From positions 100,068,668 through 100,132,667 of the forward strand of contig NC_088203.1 in the NCBI RefSeq assembly GCF_037126465.1: a stretch of 64,000 nucleotides of DNA. Reading direction: 5' to 3'. The DNA is from Ornithodoros turicata. Its lineage: Eukaryota; Arthropoda; Arachnida; Ixodida; Argasidae. This document shows, piece after piece, positions 20,130 through 31,002 of this stretch (position 1 is its first letter; each line of letters opens with the position of its first letter). The notes under the pieces are model-generated. The model was not told where the DNA came from. It saw only the letters and a list, made by a program, of their open reading frames with translations, and did not search any database. The translations under genes were made by a program, and so were the position numbers.

Positions 20130-20450
20130 TGGCAAGGTGGCATTAACGGTTAATTGGCTCGACGGAGTGCAAGAATATATGCTCCAACTGTGGAGTCGTG
20201 GCGAAAATTGAGCACATCCTAAAAGAATGCGAAGTGTATGCTAAACGAAGGGGTGGGTACTTTGTGATCAGTTGAATAGTGTCCGCAGGGGGCCCTTCAA
20301 CCTGGTTGCAATCACACCCGTCGCCAACGTCAGAATAGGACCCTGTCAGAACACTCTGCAACACCGTCGGGACCTTCAATTATTTCTGGAGTTCCTGACA
20401 ACCACCGGTTTGCTTCCGGTGTTTGGTCGCACGCCGATTAAACAGCTAGA
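20130..20450 (+). pseudogene. LINE-B ORF2 C-terminal remnant
   Basis: Translation near 20170-20240 gives 'CSNCGVVAKIEHILKEC', the same CX2CX7HX4C knuckle as LINE-A, then 'EVYAKRRG'. After an in-frame stop at about 20272 the downstream part ('QHRRDLQLFLEFLTTTGLL') continues in another frame, so the copy is disabled. Nucleotides 20335-20398 align with the inverted copy near 41900-41960, which supports one family. Confidence 0.65.
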
Positions 20451-21293
20451 AAGGCTGCAAAGCAGAGGTGATTTCAGAGTGACACTGCGCCACTTACGGA
20501 GCAAACATGTGCTTTATAGGCTCTCTTTGCATATCTCTCTTTACGCTCCGAACGCTCTATGTCGAAGAGAACTTATCTTGAGGAAAGCGCATGGAGATGG
20601 CCAGTGAAAATGTCGACAAACGGATCATTGCTCCGACTGAATTTTTAAATCGAGCTTCCATAGCAGAATCCAAATGACGGAGAGATAGCTTAACGCTCCT
20701 TTACTGCAGAAATACTTACGGTAGATCGATCCCGCGTACTTTAAATCATTTCTCGAAGAGGTGGGACAAAATAGGAAAGAGTAGCTGTGTGGGTGTCATA
20801 GGAGGAGTGTAAGTGGGAGCCGTTCACCGTTATCGCGGCCAGTGTCAGAGATAAATGGGTTGAAATAGTACGTAGTGACTGATATTGATGTCTGGAACAA
20901 TCTTTACCGCTTTTTCCGCTGTGACGATCAGAAAGATGGGAAGCTAGCGAGCTTCCGCAAAATTTAAAGACAATAAAAATCATCCATCTTTTCTCTCTCT
21001 CTCTCTCTCTTGTTTTTATCTTATTTTTTTTAGGACTTGCATCATAGATACCAATAACGTCGCAGGCTCGAGACAGTTCCCCGTCTACGCGACACCTTCA
21101 ACATCACAATATTTATACATCTCAAAACAGTTTACCATTGTGCCTGTAAAGGGTACTTTGCCTCTGTAAGAAACTTAAAGTGGCAGAGCCAACTTTACAA
21201 ACCTTCTCGGCCGTTTTGCAAAGCATGCGATGACTAATAAGACACGAGTTAGAATATGGTAACACTGAGACCCTTGTAGCTTTGTCAGTCCTA
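20451..21293. other. CT microsatellite; no gene recognised
   Basis: (TC)n at about 20993-21010. Otherwise nothing is recognised. The minus frame at 20741-20983 has no domain. Confidence 0.4.
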
Positions 21294-21569
21294 CACTCTA
21301 AAAACAGAGCTTCACCCTATAGCGCGCTGCTAGCACACTATCATCCCGAGTGGCATCGTTCGTTCCCCTGATTTGCTGAAAACGGAGGGCGTACGCCATT
21401 TTTCTGGCGATTACGAACTGCATAATGCCACAAAAAGGGCGTACGCCCCGCCCCTCCGTTTTCAGCAAAGCAGGGAAAAGAACGATGTCAACGATGTCGA
21501 TGTGATGTCACTCGGGATGATGGTTCGGTAGGAGCGTGCTATGTGGTGAAGTTCATTTTTAATAATGTG
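21294..21569. mobile_element. Fold-back MITE-A, copy 1
   Basis: Palindromic element. The left end 'cactctaaaaacagagcttc' and right end 'gaagttcatttttaataatg' are imperfect inverted termini. The inner arms 'ggagggcgtacgcc' and 'ggcgtacgccccgcccctcc' are also inverted. It belongs to a five-copy family also at 21636, 36358, 42851 and 53402. It has no coding capacity. Confidence 0.75.
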
Positions 21570-21635
21570 GGGGCAGCAAACCCTTAAAAGGCGTATTGAT
21601 AAGGCATGTTCTGGACAGGCTCCCCCTATCATCCA

Positions 21636-22005
21636 CACTGTAAAATAAACAGAACTTTACCGCACAGCACGGTGGAGGCCAACCATTGCCCGGAATGATA
21701 CGCTATCATTCCTCATTTGGGAAGGCGCGGGGCGTACGCCTTTTTGTAACAAAACATAACTGCATAATAACTGCATAATTATCACAACAATAACAAGAAC
21801 AACTTTATTGTGAGATGATGAGTGGGGTGTTTCATCGCCAGAGGCGACACTCTGCCCCATTGCTAGTGGTGATGTGGGAAAAGTATCACAAAAAGGCGTA
21901 CGACCCCACCCCTTTCCATAAATCAGGAATCGAATAATAACGGTGTCATCCTGTGCAATGGATGGCCTTCACCGTGCTCTGCGGTGGAGTTCTGTTTCAA
22001 GTGTG
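21636..22005. mobile_element. Fold-back MITE-A, copy 2, interrupted
   Basis: Same family as copy 1: 'gcggggcgtacgcc' on the left arm and 'ggcgtacgaccccacccc' on the right, with termini 'cactgtaaaataaac' and 'agttctgtttcaagtgtg'. The loop is split by a 97-bp SINE-D insertion at 21788-21884. It is more diverged than the other copies. Confidence 0.7.
21788..21884 (-). mobile_element. SINE-D, 97 bp, with 7-bp TSD
   Basis: Inverted SINE-D: 'aacaactttattgtgagatg', 'gtttcatcgccagagg', 'ctctgccccattgctag', 'tggtgatgtggg'. It is bounded by direct repeats 'atcacaa' at 21781-21787 and 21885-21891, and removing it restores the MITE loop as seen in copy 1. This is the best evidence that SINE-D moves as a short discrete unit. 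Confidence 0.75.
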
Positions 22006-24417
22006 CAAGCGTACTAACAATAACACACGTAGCAGAACGAGGGATTTTATTGCAGATTGACGCTTGGGCCAACAAACAAGAAAAAAAGAAAGCGCTCGTT
22101 ATTTATCATTTACTTTGGAAAGCGCGAATTTCATTTCCTGACATAATTAGTTTACAAGAACGCGCGCAAGCGACGGCAATCTCGCCCATGCTGCTCCTGG
22201 CGTGCGGTGACATGCTGCTCCTGGCGGCATAAGTCAGTCAGCGCTCTTTATTGGCTAGCGGGAATCGTCTGCTAGCGCTAACGACCAGTCGAGACGCGGG
22301 AGAGACGGCGCGACATGCATCCGAAAAAAGACAGAAAGAAAAAAAGAAGGCGCGCCTCTCACTATTGGTTGAGTGCCATTACGTCGCTGACTGGCAGCTG
22401 AGAGTAGGAGCTTTCATGACCTTCGAGACTTAAAGCTCTCTTGCGCACCGGAATTGTGCGCTGGGGTCATATACTCTTTGTGCGAGCATATATCCCAGGG
22501 ATTCTAGCCCTTACCTCTACTCCACCTGACGTTTTCTTTTTTCGAATACTTCCATACTTCTTTAAACCCGTTTCGAAATTTTCTGTACGCAACACTGAAT
22601 GACTACTGACCGAAGCGTAACAGCCAATTTCAATGCATTAATGCCCAGCGCGGCTTAATATTGCCGGCGAATGTATGGGCACAACAGACAAAATGTGCTT
22701 GTGGCTCCTATCATTCTTACAAAATACAAATCTGTTGAGTCGACAGTGTAAAGTAAAGAACAGTGCAAAAATGATTTTAAAAAAGATAACACGTGAGTGA
22801 AAGCACTCTACAAAAAATTTCCGGTGTGCAGAATATCGTCACCGCGACGAAACTACCCGAATAACTTCGCGCACGTGAACAGTTGTTTTGTCAGGTCCAT
22901 GCGCTCTGAGATGAACCGCCACAACAAGAAAACAACGATAAAATGAATGAACTGAGAGAATTAAGTTTGGTATTAAAGGCGCGTAAATTGCGCTTGTCCC
23001 ATTCTACAGTTGGCAATACAAAACGGCCTGCAGCCAGCACAAAAGGAGTACGGAGGAACATTTGAAATACGACAGGAATCTCGATTAAAATGGACTCGAT
23101 ATTTTATAAAAGCTTCGCATTTCGTGGTAGCCCGTTCTGATTTGTGCAAGATCGGTCTTCTATTTCTTCACCGCTCAGTTCCTCCGCTTTGCATGTTCAA
23201 TAGCAGGTATTCATACCACAAAAACTTTCTTATTTTGTTGCCGAGACTGAATCGCTGGTTTTCAAAGGGATGTTATCTGCATAGCAATCTTTTTCCGCCG
23301 AAATAGCCGCGCTACAACATATTATGCAAGCCAATCCTTGGGCCTAAATAGTTTGCTTTTCTATGCAGCACTGCATTCGTCTATGCACTACACTCGGCTA
23401 AGAGCATAAGGACTTGTGATACTTCTTCACATTGAGCGTGACCTACTGAACAGCGCACTTCTTCACAGCTGGCTCCTCTGATGCAGAGTACCTTGCTACA
23501 GTTTCGTGCACGATGCGAGATACCTACACGCCGTACCATAGGCAGATCTTTGAAGCTGTGCACAAAATAGGATAGCAACTGCATGAAAGCACATACAGCT
23601 ATGACGTACAATGATCGTACTCTTTGGAGTGCGCGTGCTCAGAGTCAAGACATGCATACAGACATACATTGAACGACGATGAAGTGTCGGCTGTGCTGTC
23701 AAGGAGTTGCGATTAAATTATAGAGTGCGGAGCCAGCGTAAAGCACAATAATCGCATTTCCGTTCCAACGAATCTCCGATTGCTATTTTAAAAGCGTTTC
23801 TGTTCTGTCTCGGAGAAACAGGAGCATGACGTACGGTGGATCACGCAAAATTTCAGACACTGAGAGGACGAAAAATAAAGGGTACCGTTGTTGGCATTCG
23901 CATTTATTCCTCCGAGGAAGGTGGTGTTGGAAATGTTTTTTTCTTCTTCTCTCTTTTCTTATATCAACCTCGTATTTCTTTAAAAAAAAAAACATTAAAA
24001 ATATAATAACTATGGAGGCTTGCTCAATTGACTGCTGCCCGTTGTCAACTCAATGAGTAACCTTAAATGCTTGGCTGCCACGATTTTTTTTAAATCCACG
24101 GGTGCTATACAACAGTTTAGCATTCAAAGAAAGATCTTTAACATAAAAGGAATGTTTTAACCTTCAACTTTATTTAACAACGTTTTCACAGTTATACACA
24201 TAGGTTCACGTACGAAGATTTTGATTGATAACGATAAGCATAACAGAACATGCAAATCACGATGTAATATATGGCAAGAAAGATGTGGTTCCTTCAACCT
24301 AATAAGGGCCCGCTAAGAGAAACACTCTGTAATTGCAGATATTTACAATGTCTTAAAACGAAGAAAACTGTTTCGTTTATGAGATGCAAAAATCCTGCAG
24401 GGAGTTTTTTTTTTTTT
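22006..24417. other. No gene recognised
   Basis: Frames up to 98 codons (23010-23306) lack domains and splice support. No mobile element boundary could be defined here. Confidence 0.45.
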
Positions 24418-24497
24418 TAATAGCAAATGGGGCTGTGCCTGACTAACCTTTCCTGTCTTTCGTTTTTCAATAAATATATCTTCCACCCCCACCCCCC
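24418..24497 (+). mobile_element. LINE-A 3' end, diverged
   Basis: 'aatagcaaatggggctgtg', 'ctgactaacctttcctg', 'caataaatatatcttccacc' is the LINE-A terminus. It is 5'-truncated at the 'tagcaa' block. Confidence 0.6.
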
Positions 24498-25546
24498 TGC
24501 AGGGAGATACTGCTATGCGTGAATTCAACCGAAGGTTTCGGGCCAAATGGTATCGGTCGCAGTTCGCAAGTGAGGCAAGTCTCAACTCGCGATATAAGCA
24601 GTGACGGTTACCTCCTTCTATTACAAGAAAAGAGCACCAAGGCAAAAATAAAGAAGATAGGGAAAAAAGAAAAGAAAACGCAAGGGATAGAATCGAAGGA
24701 ACAGGCATTGATGACACCGCCCTCGGTACCGTCTTTCACAAACATTGTCGTTCTGAGATGGCCGGATAGTAAACAAATAGAACGCGAAGAGTTTCATTTT
24801 TCTTTTTTTTTTTTACTCTCGAGAGAACACGAACACGTAAAAACAGCACTTTGAAAACCTGCCGCATTTTTGCTCTTCCGCACAACCGCGTAAGTGTAGG
24901 GTGAAATGTACTTTTCCGAGACTCTGATATTGACATACAAAGCAAAAACCAATCTAAAGTACGCAATACAAAAAGAAACAGGCGCCTTCTAACGGGCAGG
25001 AACACGAGCAAACTCATTCTGAAATATTCGTACTGCCGTCTCTCCTTGTACCTCTCGCAAAGGAAGAGAGAGGTCTATGTGGTATACGCAAAGTGGAGTT
25101 GCTTTGTACTTCCGCGAGAAGAGCCATCAACGTGCGACCTAGTGTTCACTCCTATCGAAGAAGACATTGCCGACTGCTTTCTTTGAAAATTCAGGTCGAA
25201 GTGTTGATATGATGCAGAACGCATATTGAACAGCAAAACGACGTAACAGCGCTTACGCGAAACGAAGACAACGCAAAAAGGGGAGGAGGGGAGAGGGGGG
25301 TATCGTTTATCGAAAGAAAGGGAAAAAATAAGGAAGAGAGGGCAGTCTGCCGGCGGGCAGACGCAAAAGGAAAACTAAACTTTCGTGCACACAGTCCCAG
25401 AATGTACGCCGTAAAGCAGCAACGAAAGACATCATTTTATTTCGGTAATAATGACTGGGATGCTTCATCGTTACAGCCTATACCCTACCTTATCGCTCGA
25501 TAGTAATTTCTCGAAAATAAAATGTGGGGCCTCACAGTGGGGACGA
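24498..25546. other. Possible SINE-D scrap; otherwise nothing recognised
   Basis: 'catcattttatttcggtaat' to 'gggatgcttcatcg' at about 25430-25500 resembles inverted SINE-D. The frame at 24519-24854 (111 codons, Lys/Glu-rich) has no recognisable domain and opposes another frame on the minus strand. Confidence 0.35.
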
Positions 25547-25610
25547 TTTGATTTGATTTGTAAAAGAAAAAAAAAATGGAGATCTTAGTGCCGAGCCTCT
25601 CGGGACTGGC
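25547..25610 (-). mobile_element. 64-bp LINE-C micro-insertion with 14-bp TSD
   Basis: Inverted LINE-C end: tail '(tttga)n', A-run, 'tggagatcttagtgccgagc', 'ctctcgggactggc'. The exact direct repeats 'cacagtggggacga' at 25533-25546 and 25611-25624 delimit it. Its longer 5' part links LINE-C to 'gagcctgtcgggactgat' near 35110. Confidence 0.83.
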
Positions 25611-25844
25611 CACAGTGGGGACGAGCTCCCACATTGAAAGGTTTGTAGTGCCTTTAGGGCAGCAACTTTGTAGAGAAAATATTGATACTTTCTGTGTTAC
25701 TCGCTATTAATGTTAGGAAAAGCGATAAAGAAGCTTCGAAAAAATTTTAATAAACTGCCTGCAGCTACAACGAACACATCTTCAACACAGTGTGCGTGCG
25801 TGACTTTTTTATTTTACTTTTATTTAATTTTCTTTCGTGCCTTT

Positions 25845-25941
25845 TGTCTTCTTGCTTTTTTTTGCGGAATAGCAAGCCAGCATGTCGTTTGGCTGACCTT
25901 TCCTCCTTTTTTTTCGTTCTAATAAGTATATCCCCCCCCCC
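25845..25941 (+). mobile_element. LINE-A 3' end
   Basis: 'gcggaatagcaagccagc', 'ttggctgacctttcctcc', 'aataagtatatccccccccc'. It is preceded by a T-rich UTR segment from about 25805 that may belong to the same copy. Confidence 0.75.
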
Positions 25942-26227
25942 TTGTATATCACATACTACCGTAACAAATACATATGTTAAGCGTGTAACGCTTTCTTTGC
26001 GAGTCATGCCGCTGGGTTTACATATAATTTCATAAAGCGAGTTCACTGTAAGAGTGGAGACACAGTAGCGCAGTAAGAGTGCATGTCGTACGGTGTATTA
26101 GTGGAGCTTCAACTAAGGTGTGATACGAATATCAGCTGAAGGTAACGATTTTGACGTTGCTAAGAGCCACACGACGCACTTACAAATTTCTATAAGCAAC
26201 ACGTACGTCAGGAAATGGTCCTGTGTG

Positions 26228-26543
26228 ACCTCCTAGATAGCAGTGGGCCTGCGCCCTACATCACGCACGGAGGCCTGCGTGCCCAAGCAGCACAATGTCC
26301 TGAAAGTCGAGTGCAACGGGGGTGGACGGTATGTGTCTTATCAATGTTCTTTAGTTTCACGGGTCTGTTCAAGGCTTTCCACCTACCCGTCCACCCCTAT
26401 TGCACTCGGCTTTCAGTACATGGTGCTACTTGGGTGAGCTTTTCTCTTGTTCGCTCTTTCATTGACGTCATAGCAGCATCAACGGTTGTAACAGCAGGCC
26501 TCCCTCTATGACGCAGGGAGCAGGCCTCCTGCTATCTAGGAGG
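26228..26543. mobile_element. Fold-back element, 316 bp
   Basis: Outer arms 'acctcctagatagcag' and 'ctatctaggaggt' are inverted. Further in, 'cgagtgcaacgggggtggac' pairs with 'gtccacccctattgcactcg', and 'gcccaagcagcac' pairs with 'gtgctacttgggt'. The structure is a long imperfect hairpin, probably a MITE. I could not fix a target duplication, so the superfamily is unknown. Confidence 0.72.
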
Positions 26544-26622
26544 TGTTGGCATGACGGGCATCTCATCAATATTAGTAACGTGTTTGTCGTTCACAGTATA
26601 CAGAAACGAATAGAGTCGCATA

Positions 26623-26880
26623 AAAATAACGGTTAGCGCCGCGAAGCAAGCGTGGCTATGAGCAGCGTACAGATGTGGATAGATGGAGAGAGGACAGCAT
26701 ATACAGGAAGGAGTGGGGGACAGAGGGGTTAGTATGCGTCGTTGGCCGACTTCGGGGGAACCGGTGCCGACATTAGCTTGGAAAGTCTGCCCGGGAAACT
26801 CAGAGAAACGCGAGACAGCACAGCCGGTCGTGGGATTCGAACCCACCACCTCCCTTTCTTCAGCACGGCCTTGGCCACGA
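26623..26880 (-). mobile_element. SINE-B, inverted
   Basis: Begins 'gttagcgccgcgaagcaag', contains 'gagcagcgtacagatgtgg', 'acagcacagccgg' and ends with the B-box complement 'gggattcgaaccc' at 26832-26844. This is the most complete inverted copy of the family here. Confidence 0.78.
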
Positions 26881-27235
26881 CCAACGAACAGATGTTTTAT
26901 CCAGCTCGGCTATGCCGCTGGTCGTGCGTGTTTACACGGTGCAATGTATTTCTTGTTTGCTTTGGCGGAACGCTACGGTTTTAATGAGCTCATTCTCATC
27001 AAAGCACCTCCTTTCGCATCGTGTCATCTATATAAAGAAAGGAGCAGCGAGCCCAGTATGATGGGAGTGCTTAATAGCATGGAACGTAAACATGCCTGAC
27101 TCTCAAACAGACGCGTACATGGTATAGCATAAAGGCGGTGCTACACTTTCTGTGAGATACGGGCCTCCTGGGCTCCCTGTGAGCCGGGTTTCTTTTTTAT
27201 GTATTTATTTACTTTCAGCTATTTTTGTAATCTTT
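26881..27235. other. No gene recognised
   Basis: Short interval with nothing recognised apart from the flanking repeats. Confidence 0.4.
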
Positions 27236-27321
27236 TTTAGGGAACAGCAAGCCGGCGTGCTGCATAGCTGACCCCTCCCCTTTCATCTTTCTCTTTTTTT
27301 TTTTTTCAATAAATTCTCGCC
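27236..27321 (+). mobile_element. LINE-A 3' end, diverged
   Basis: 'agggaacagcaagccggcg', 'atagctgacccctcccc', T-run, 'caataaattctcgcccac' matches the LINE-A terminus with several changes. The last block is degraded. Confidence 0.6.
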
Positions 27322-27834
27322 CACACGTGTCTGGGCCAAGCGCTGATATTTCAGAAAGCAGCGTTAGCAGCTTATGAGTGCCGCACGACCACGTCTTTCC
27401 AATAGTGAACTGTAATTAACCGAACGGAGCGCTGCCATAATAGCGGTAACGAAAGAACACGCGGAGAAGCCTTCGAGCCTCTCGCCATCGTGCCACAGCT
27501 GATATGTAAGAGCGTGCGGAAATGAGTTTCTGAAAGAATGCGCTACAAGGAAGCGAGCTGGTGGCTCAGCTTCCAAACGAAAAACACGAGTCTACAAATA
27601 ACAAGACGTTTCGTGTGTACGAGCACAATTCGCGGCTGCTCCGTACCGGGCCTTGCTGATCAGAATGTACTTAATAAGTAATTATATACGCATATAATCA
27701 TCTACATATGCATGTATATCATTTGTACGGAGCTTCGTTGAAAACAATAATAAGCTTGCTATAGAACAACGGGATCTTCCCGGGTTATGTTCTGATACTG
27801 TGACACGGCGCAGCACATTGTGCTAGACATGAAA
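27322..27834. other. No gene recognised
   Basis: One minus frame of 70 codons without a domain; AT-rich from about 27665. Confidence 0.4.
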
Positions 27835-27893
27835 GAACTGATGTTCTGAGGCTGGAACAACATAGAAGGGACCAATACATACAAAGCGCGCTA
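27835..27893 (-). mobile_element. SINE-C 3' block, inverted
   Basis: 'gttctgaggctggaacaac', 'atagaagggaccaatac', 'atacaaagcgc' is the reverse complement of the SINE-C 3' block at 11650-11700. It abuts the CR1-like LINE tail. Confidence 0.6.
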
Positions 27894-27902
27894 GGTTTAG
27901 CC

Positions 27903-28570
27903 ATTTTATTTATTTATTTATTTCTGAATACTGCGGGCGCCACCAGGCGCCATAGCAGGAGTGGGATACAAGTACGCAATTTTACGGTGCTCAGAGTAGG
28001 TGTAATAAATTACGCACAATCATAAAAACACTACACACTTGAATTAGAACACACACTAGAATAAAAGAAAACTACACACCTGTGCAACAATATATAGAGA
28101 ACTAGACGCATAATAAACACAACATCAAAGGCAGTAGAGAAATAGATGAAAAGTTGCAGAGCCAGCTGGGATGTATTAGTCACTTTTAAAGTAATTATCT
28201 AACATGTTTGCGAACTTATCATATTTATCCGCGTTACAAATGTCAGCTGGCAATTTATTCCAGTCAGCTATCGTGTTTGGTAAAAAGGAGAACTTAAATG
28301 TGTCAGTTCTGCATCTGATCTCTTTCAATGTCAAAGGATGCCGGTCACGAAGCGAGAATGGGTCTTGAAGCTGAATTTTGGATTTCAAAGAGCTTTGAAC
28401 TTCATTACGAAGTATTAAATATAAGAACTTTAGCCTCTCCTTTGAGCTACGGATCTCAATTGACTCTAACTTTGCCTGTTGGCACATAATTGTTGGAGAT
28501 TCTGCCCTTCTATATCTGTTAAAAATGAACCGAGCAGCAAGGCGCTGTATTTTTTCTAGCTCTTGTTTTA
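27903..28570 (-). mobile_element. CR1-like LINE, 3' fragment
   Basis: Inverted element ending in an (ATAA)n tail at 27906-27934. Just inside the tail is 'cgggcgccaccaggcgcc', reminiscent of the hairpin near CR1/L2-type 3' ends. The coding remnant at 28176-28560 is described separately. The 5' part is missing; there is no clear boundary beyond about 28570. Confidence 0.75.
28176..28560 (-). pseudogene. CR1-like LINE ORF2 C-terminus
   Basis: Open to the natural-looking stop, with the C-terminal signature of CR1/L2-type reverse transcriptases: 'RRAARFIFNRY' upstream, then 'RLKFLYLILRNEV', 'RTDTFKFSFLPNTIADWNKLP' split across the usual spacing, and 'FANMLDNYF'. This family segment lies after the RT domain. 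Only about 125 residues are retained. Confidence 0.78.
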
Positions 28571-29721
28571 AGGTTACTAAATGTTTGAAGATGAATAGAA
28601 GAAAGAGAATAAATTTTGAAGATGATTGTTAGAATGTACTGAAAGTTGCAGGCTACAGAGGAATTTTGCAGAAGAAATTCGCATAATTGGGTATTCGAAA
28701 ATTAGGTGGATGGTGCACCATCCACCTATCGTGCTCTAACAATAACCGTGTTATCGTGAAACAGTCTTGTCTTCAAGGTAATAATCACAGATAGCATGCT
28801 AAGAACGTATTTTGGAAATTTTTCCTCGTGCAGTCGTAAGATTGTCAATAAAAGTTAAAAGAACTTTATCGGTTGCTCGAGTTTCTTCCATTCAGACGCG
28901 AGACGATAGTGATGTGATGTGATGCGATAAAGCAAATAATTGAGAAAAAAGAAACGTGTTAAAGAACGACAGCCTGCATTGCAAGTCTCCTCGGAAGAAA
29001 ATAGTCGCTTCGTTTCTGCAACAGAAAATACGTTTTTGTTTATTTCCTAACATTCATGTATAATAAATACAACGCCATTACAATAAGTCACTGTCCGTGT
29101 AATTTATTATGTGCCGGAATGTCGCCATTCATTCTTTATGCCCAAAGTCTCATATTTACGTAACCGCGTCTGTAGCGGGTTGCAACTTGCTCACGTGCAC
29201 CGCAACCGTCCTTTGGTCGTCCCCTGCCCTGTAGAATGGCTGATGTAGAACGGAAGGAGAAGTAAGGGGGAAAAAACGAGAAGTAAACACTTATCCGTTG
29301 ATCTCGCTGGCATCGTGGCCATTAATAACCGACTTACACAGGATAACCAAAGAATATATTATCTACTCCAAATACCTAGATACATTACTGTAGGTGTTCA
29401 CGTAAAACTGATAAGGCAGAGTGAACGAGAATGGGTGCAAAATGTAAAGCAGAGTAACGTAGATTAAGAGCTCGCAAAATTCACTGCATCTGTCATTTTA
29501 CCTCTATGCTTCTGCACTAGAATGTCATTAAATATATTCGCGTGGCCACGCACGAATGCAATTAAGACTTAAGGCACTTAATCTCATTTTTCATGCACGC
29601 GTGTCAGGGGGATTACAGGACTACGTTGAAAAGATATGCTCGTATAAAACACTTTTTTCTTTGTGTTTGCTGTGATACGGGCATGAAAAGTGCATAGGTT
29701 TCTTTTTATTATTATTATGAT
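28571..29721. other. GATGT-type microsatellite; no gene recognised
   Basis: 'gtgatgtgatgtgatgcgat' at about 28909-28928 may be the tail of an unrecognised retroposon; similar runs occur at 34391 and 36555. Otherwise nothing is recognised. Confidence 0.4.
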
Positions 29722-29758
29722 TATCATCTCACAATAAAGTTGTTGTTTTTGTGTGTGC
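29722..29758 (+). mobile_element. SINE-D tail scrap
   Basis: 'atcatctcacaataaagtt' followed by 'gttgtttttgtg' is the SINE-D 3' end only. Confidence 0.5.
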
Positions 29759-30180
29759 ATGTGTTTCGTTATAGTTCAGGCGTGCTCAGTTGTTGCTACA
29801 ACAAATACCAGATATGACTTAATCCAATAAGATTTTTCGGTAATGTTACGTCGTCGTTCAGTATGACACGTTCCCAACCACGTACAACTGAATGGTTACG
29901 CAAGAAAAGCGTGACACACGCTTCTATATACAGACTTCGGCAAATTGCTAGCTTCCGACATACACCTCTCAAATCTTGGACTGCTGGAAATATTTCGAAA
30001 GATGTCGCGCAGGTCCTTAGCTGCTCGGTGGATAATTCGAAACATTTGAAATCAGCTGAATTTATCACCACGGCATATTCGGCACGAAAATTCAGCGCGG
30101 CTCCCGCTAAATGAAAATAAAATACCGCTCCCCTTGAGATGGACCTGGAACCATGTATTTATTTTTTTTTAAATTCCGTG
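29759..30180. other. No gene recognised
   Basis: Opposing frames of 91 and 83 codons at 29796-30114 overlap almost completely; no domain is recognised in either. Confidence 0.4.
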
Positions 30181-30445
30181 TTAGCGCCGCGAAGCAACTG
30201 TGGCTATAAGCAGCGTACAGATTTTGACATGTGGAGAGAGGACAACAGGACCGGTGAGGCATTATTTTAGGTTAATATAGGCAGACGTGAAGTACTTCGG
30301 AAGGAGCGGGGAACGGAGGGGGATAATATGCGTCCTGGGCCGACTTCAGAAAACCCAGGGAAAACATCAGACAGCACATCCGGTGGTAGGATTTCAACCC
30401 ACCACTTTCCAGTCTTCAACAAGGCCTTGGCTACCACCAACGCCA
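30181..30445 (-). mobile_element. SINE-B, inverted
   Basis: Starts 'gttagcgccgcgaagcaac', includes 'agcagcgtacagatt' and 'acagcacatccggtggtagg', with a degraded B-box complement 'aggatttcaaccc' near 30388. About 40 bp near 30260-30295 do not match the other copies. Confidence 0.72.
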
Positions 30446-31002
30446 TGCCGCTGGTGCGGACCCTTATATAATCGCGTGATGCATCGCATCACATCACCTG
30501 TACAAGAGCTTTACAACGCTTACACACTTCACAGCAGGTACGCGCCTTAAAACGCGAACTCTTGAAAAAAGAAAAAGTTAAAAATTTGTCACTGTCGCAT
30601 CCCTACCTTTTTATCCGCGAACGGGATGAGACAAACACTCTGTCTCCCTTCCGCTCCCAGAGCACCAGCGATGCTACAGCGCACATTGCGATGGAAATTC
30701 CCTTGTGGCACTTGCAGGCTCATTGACTCCTAATGTCAGGGCGTTATCCGACGCAGTCGTCCCGAACACATCACACCATCTTCACTTCACACCTAGGAGC
30801 CGACTACAGATCGCGTCTGATTTTCCGAAACGAGGTTTTCGTGTACGAATTTATCCTCATCAGGCGTCGGCGCACTGCAACTATAGCGTAGATATAAAAA
30901 AAAAAAAGTGGGAGTGACTTTTCGGACGAAGCGTTCGAACCCGCGTGGTGGGACAGTCTGAACTCTGAGATCGCGGTGAATTAGAGCCCAGTTTTTAGAA
31001 GG
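30446..31002. other. No gene recognised
   Basis: A short tRNA-like 'gttcgaacccgcg' at about 30934 has no supporting SINE body. A poly-A run sits at 30896-30907. Confidence 0.35.
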
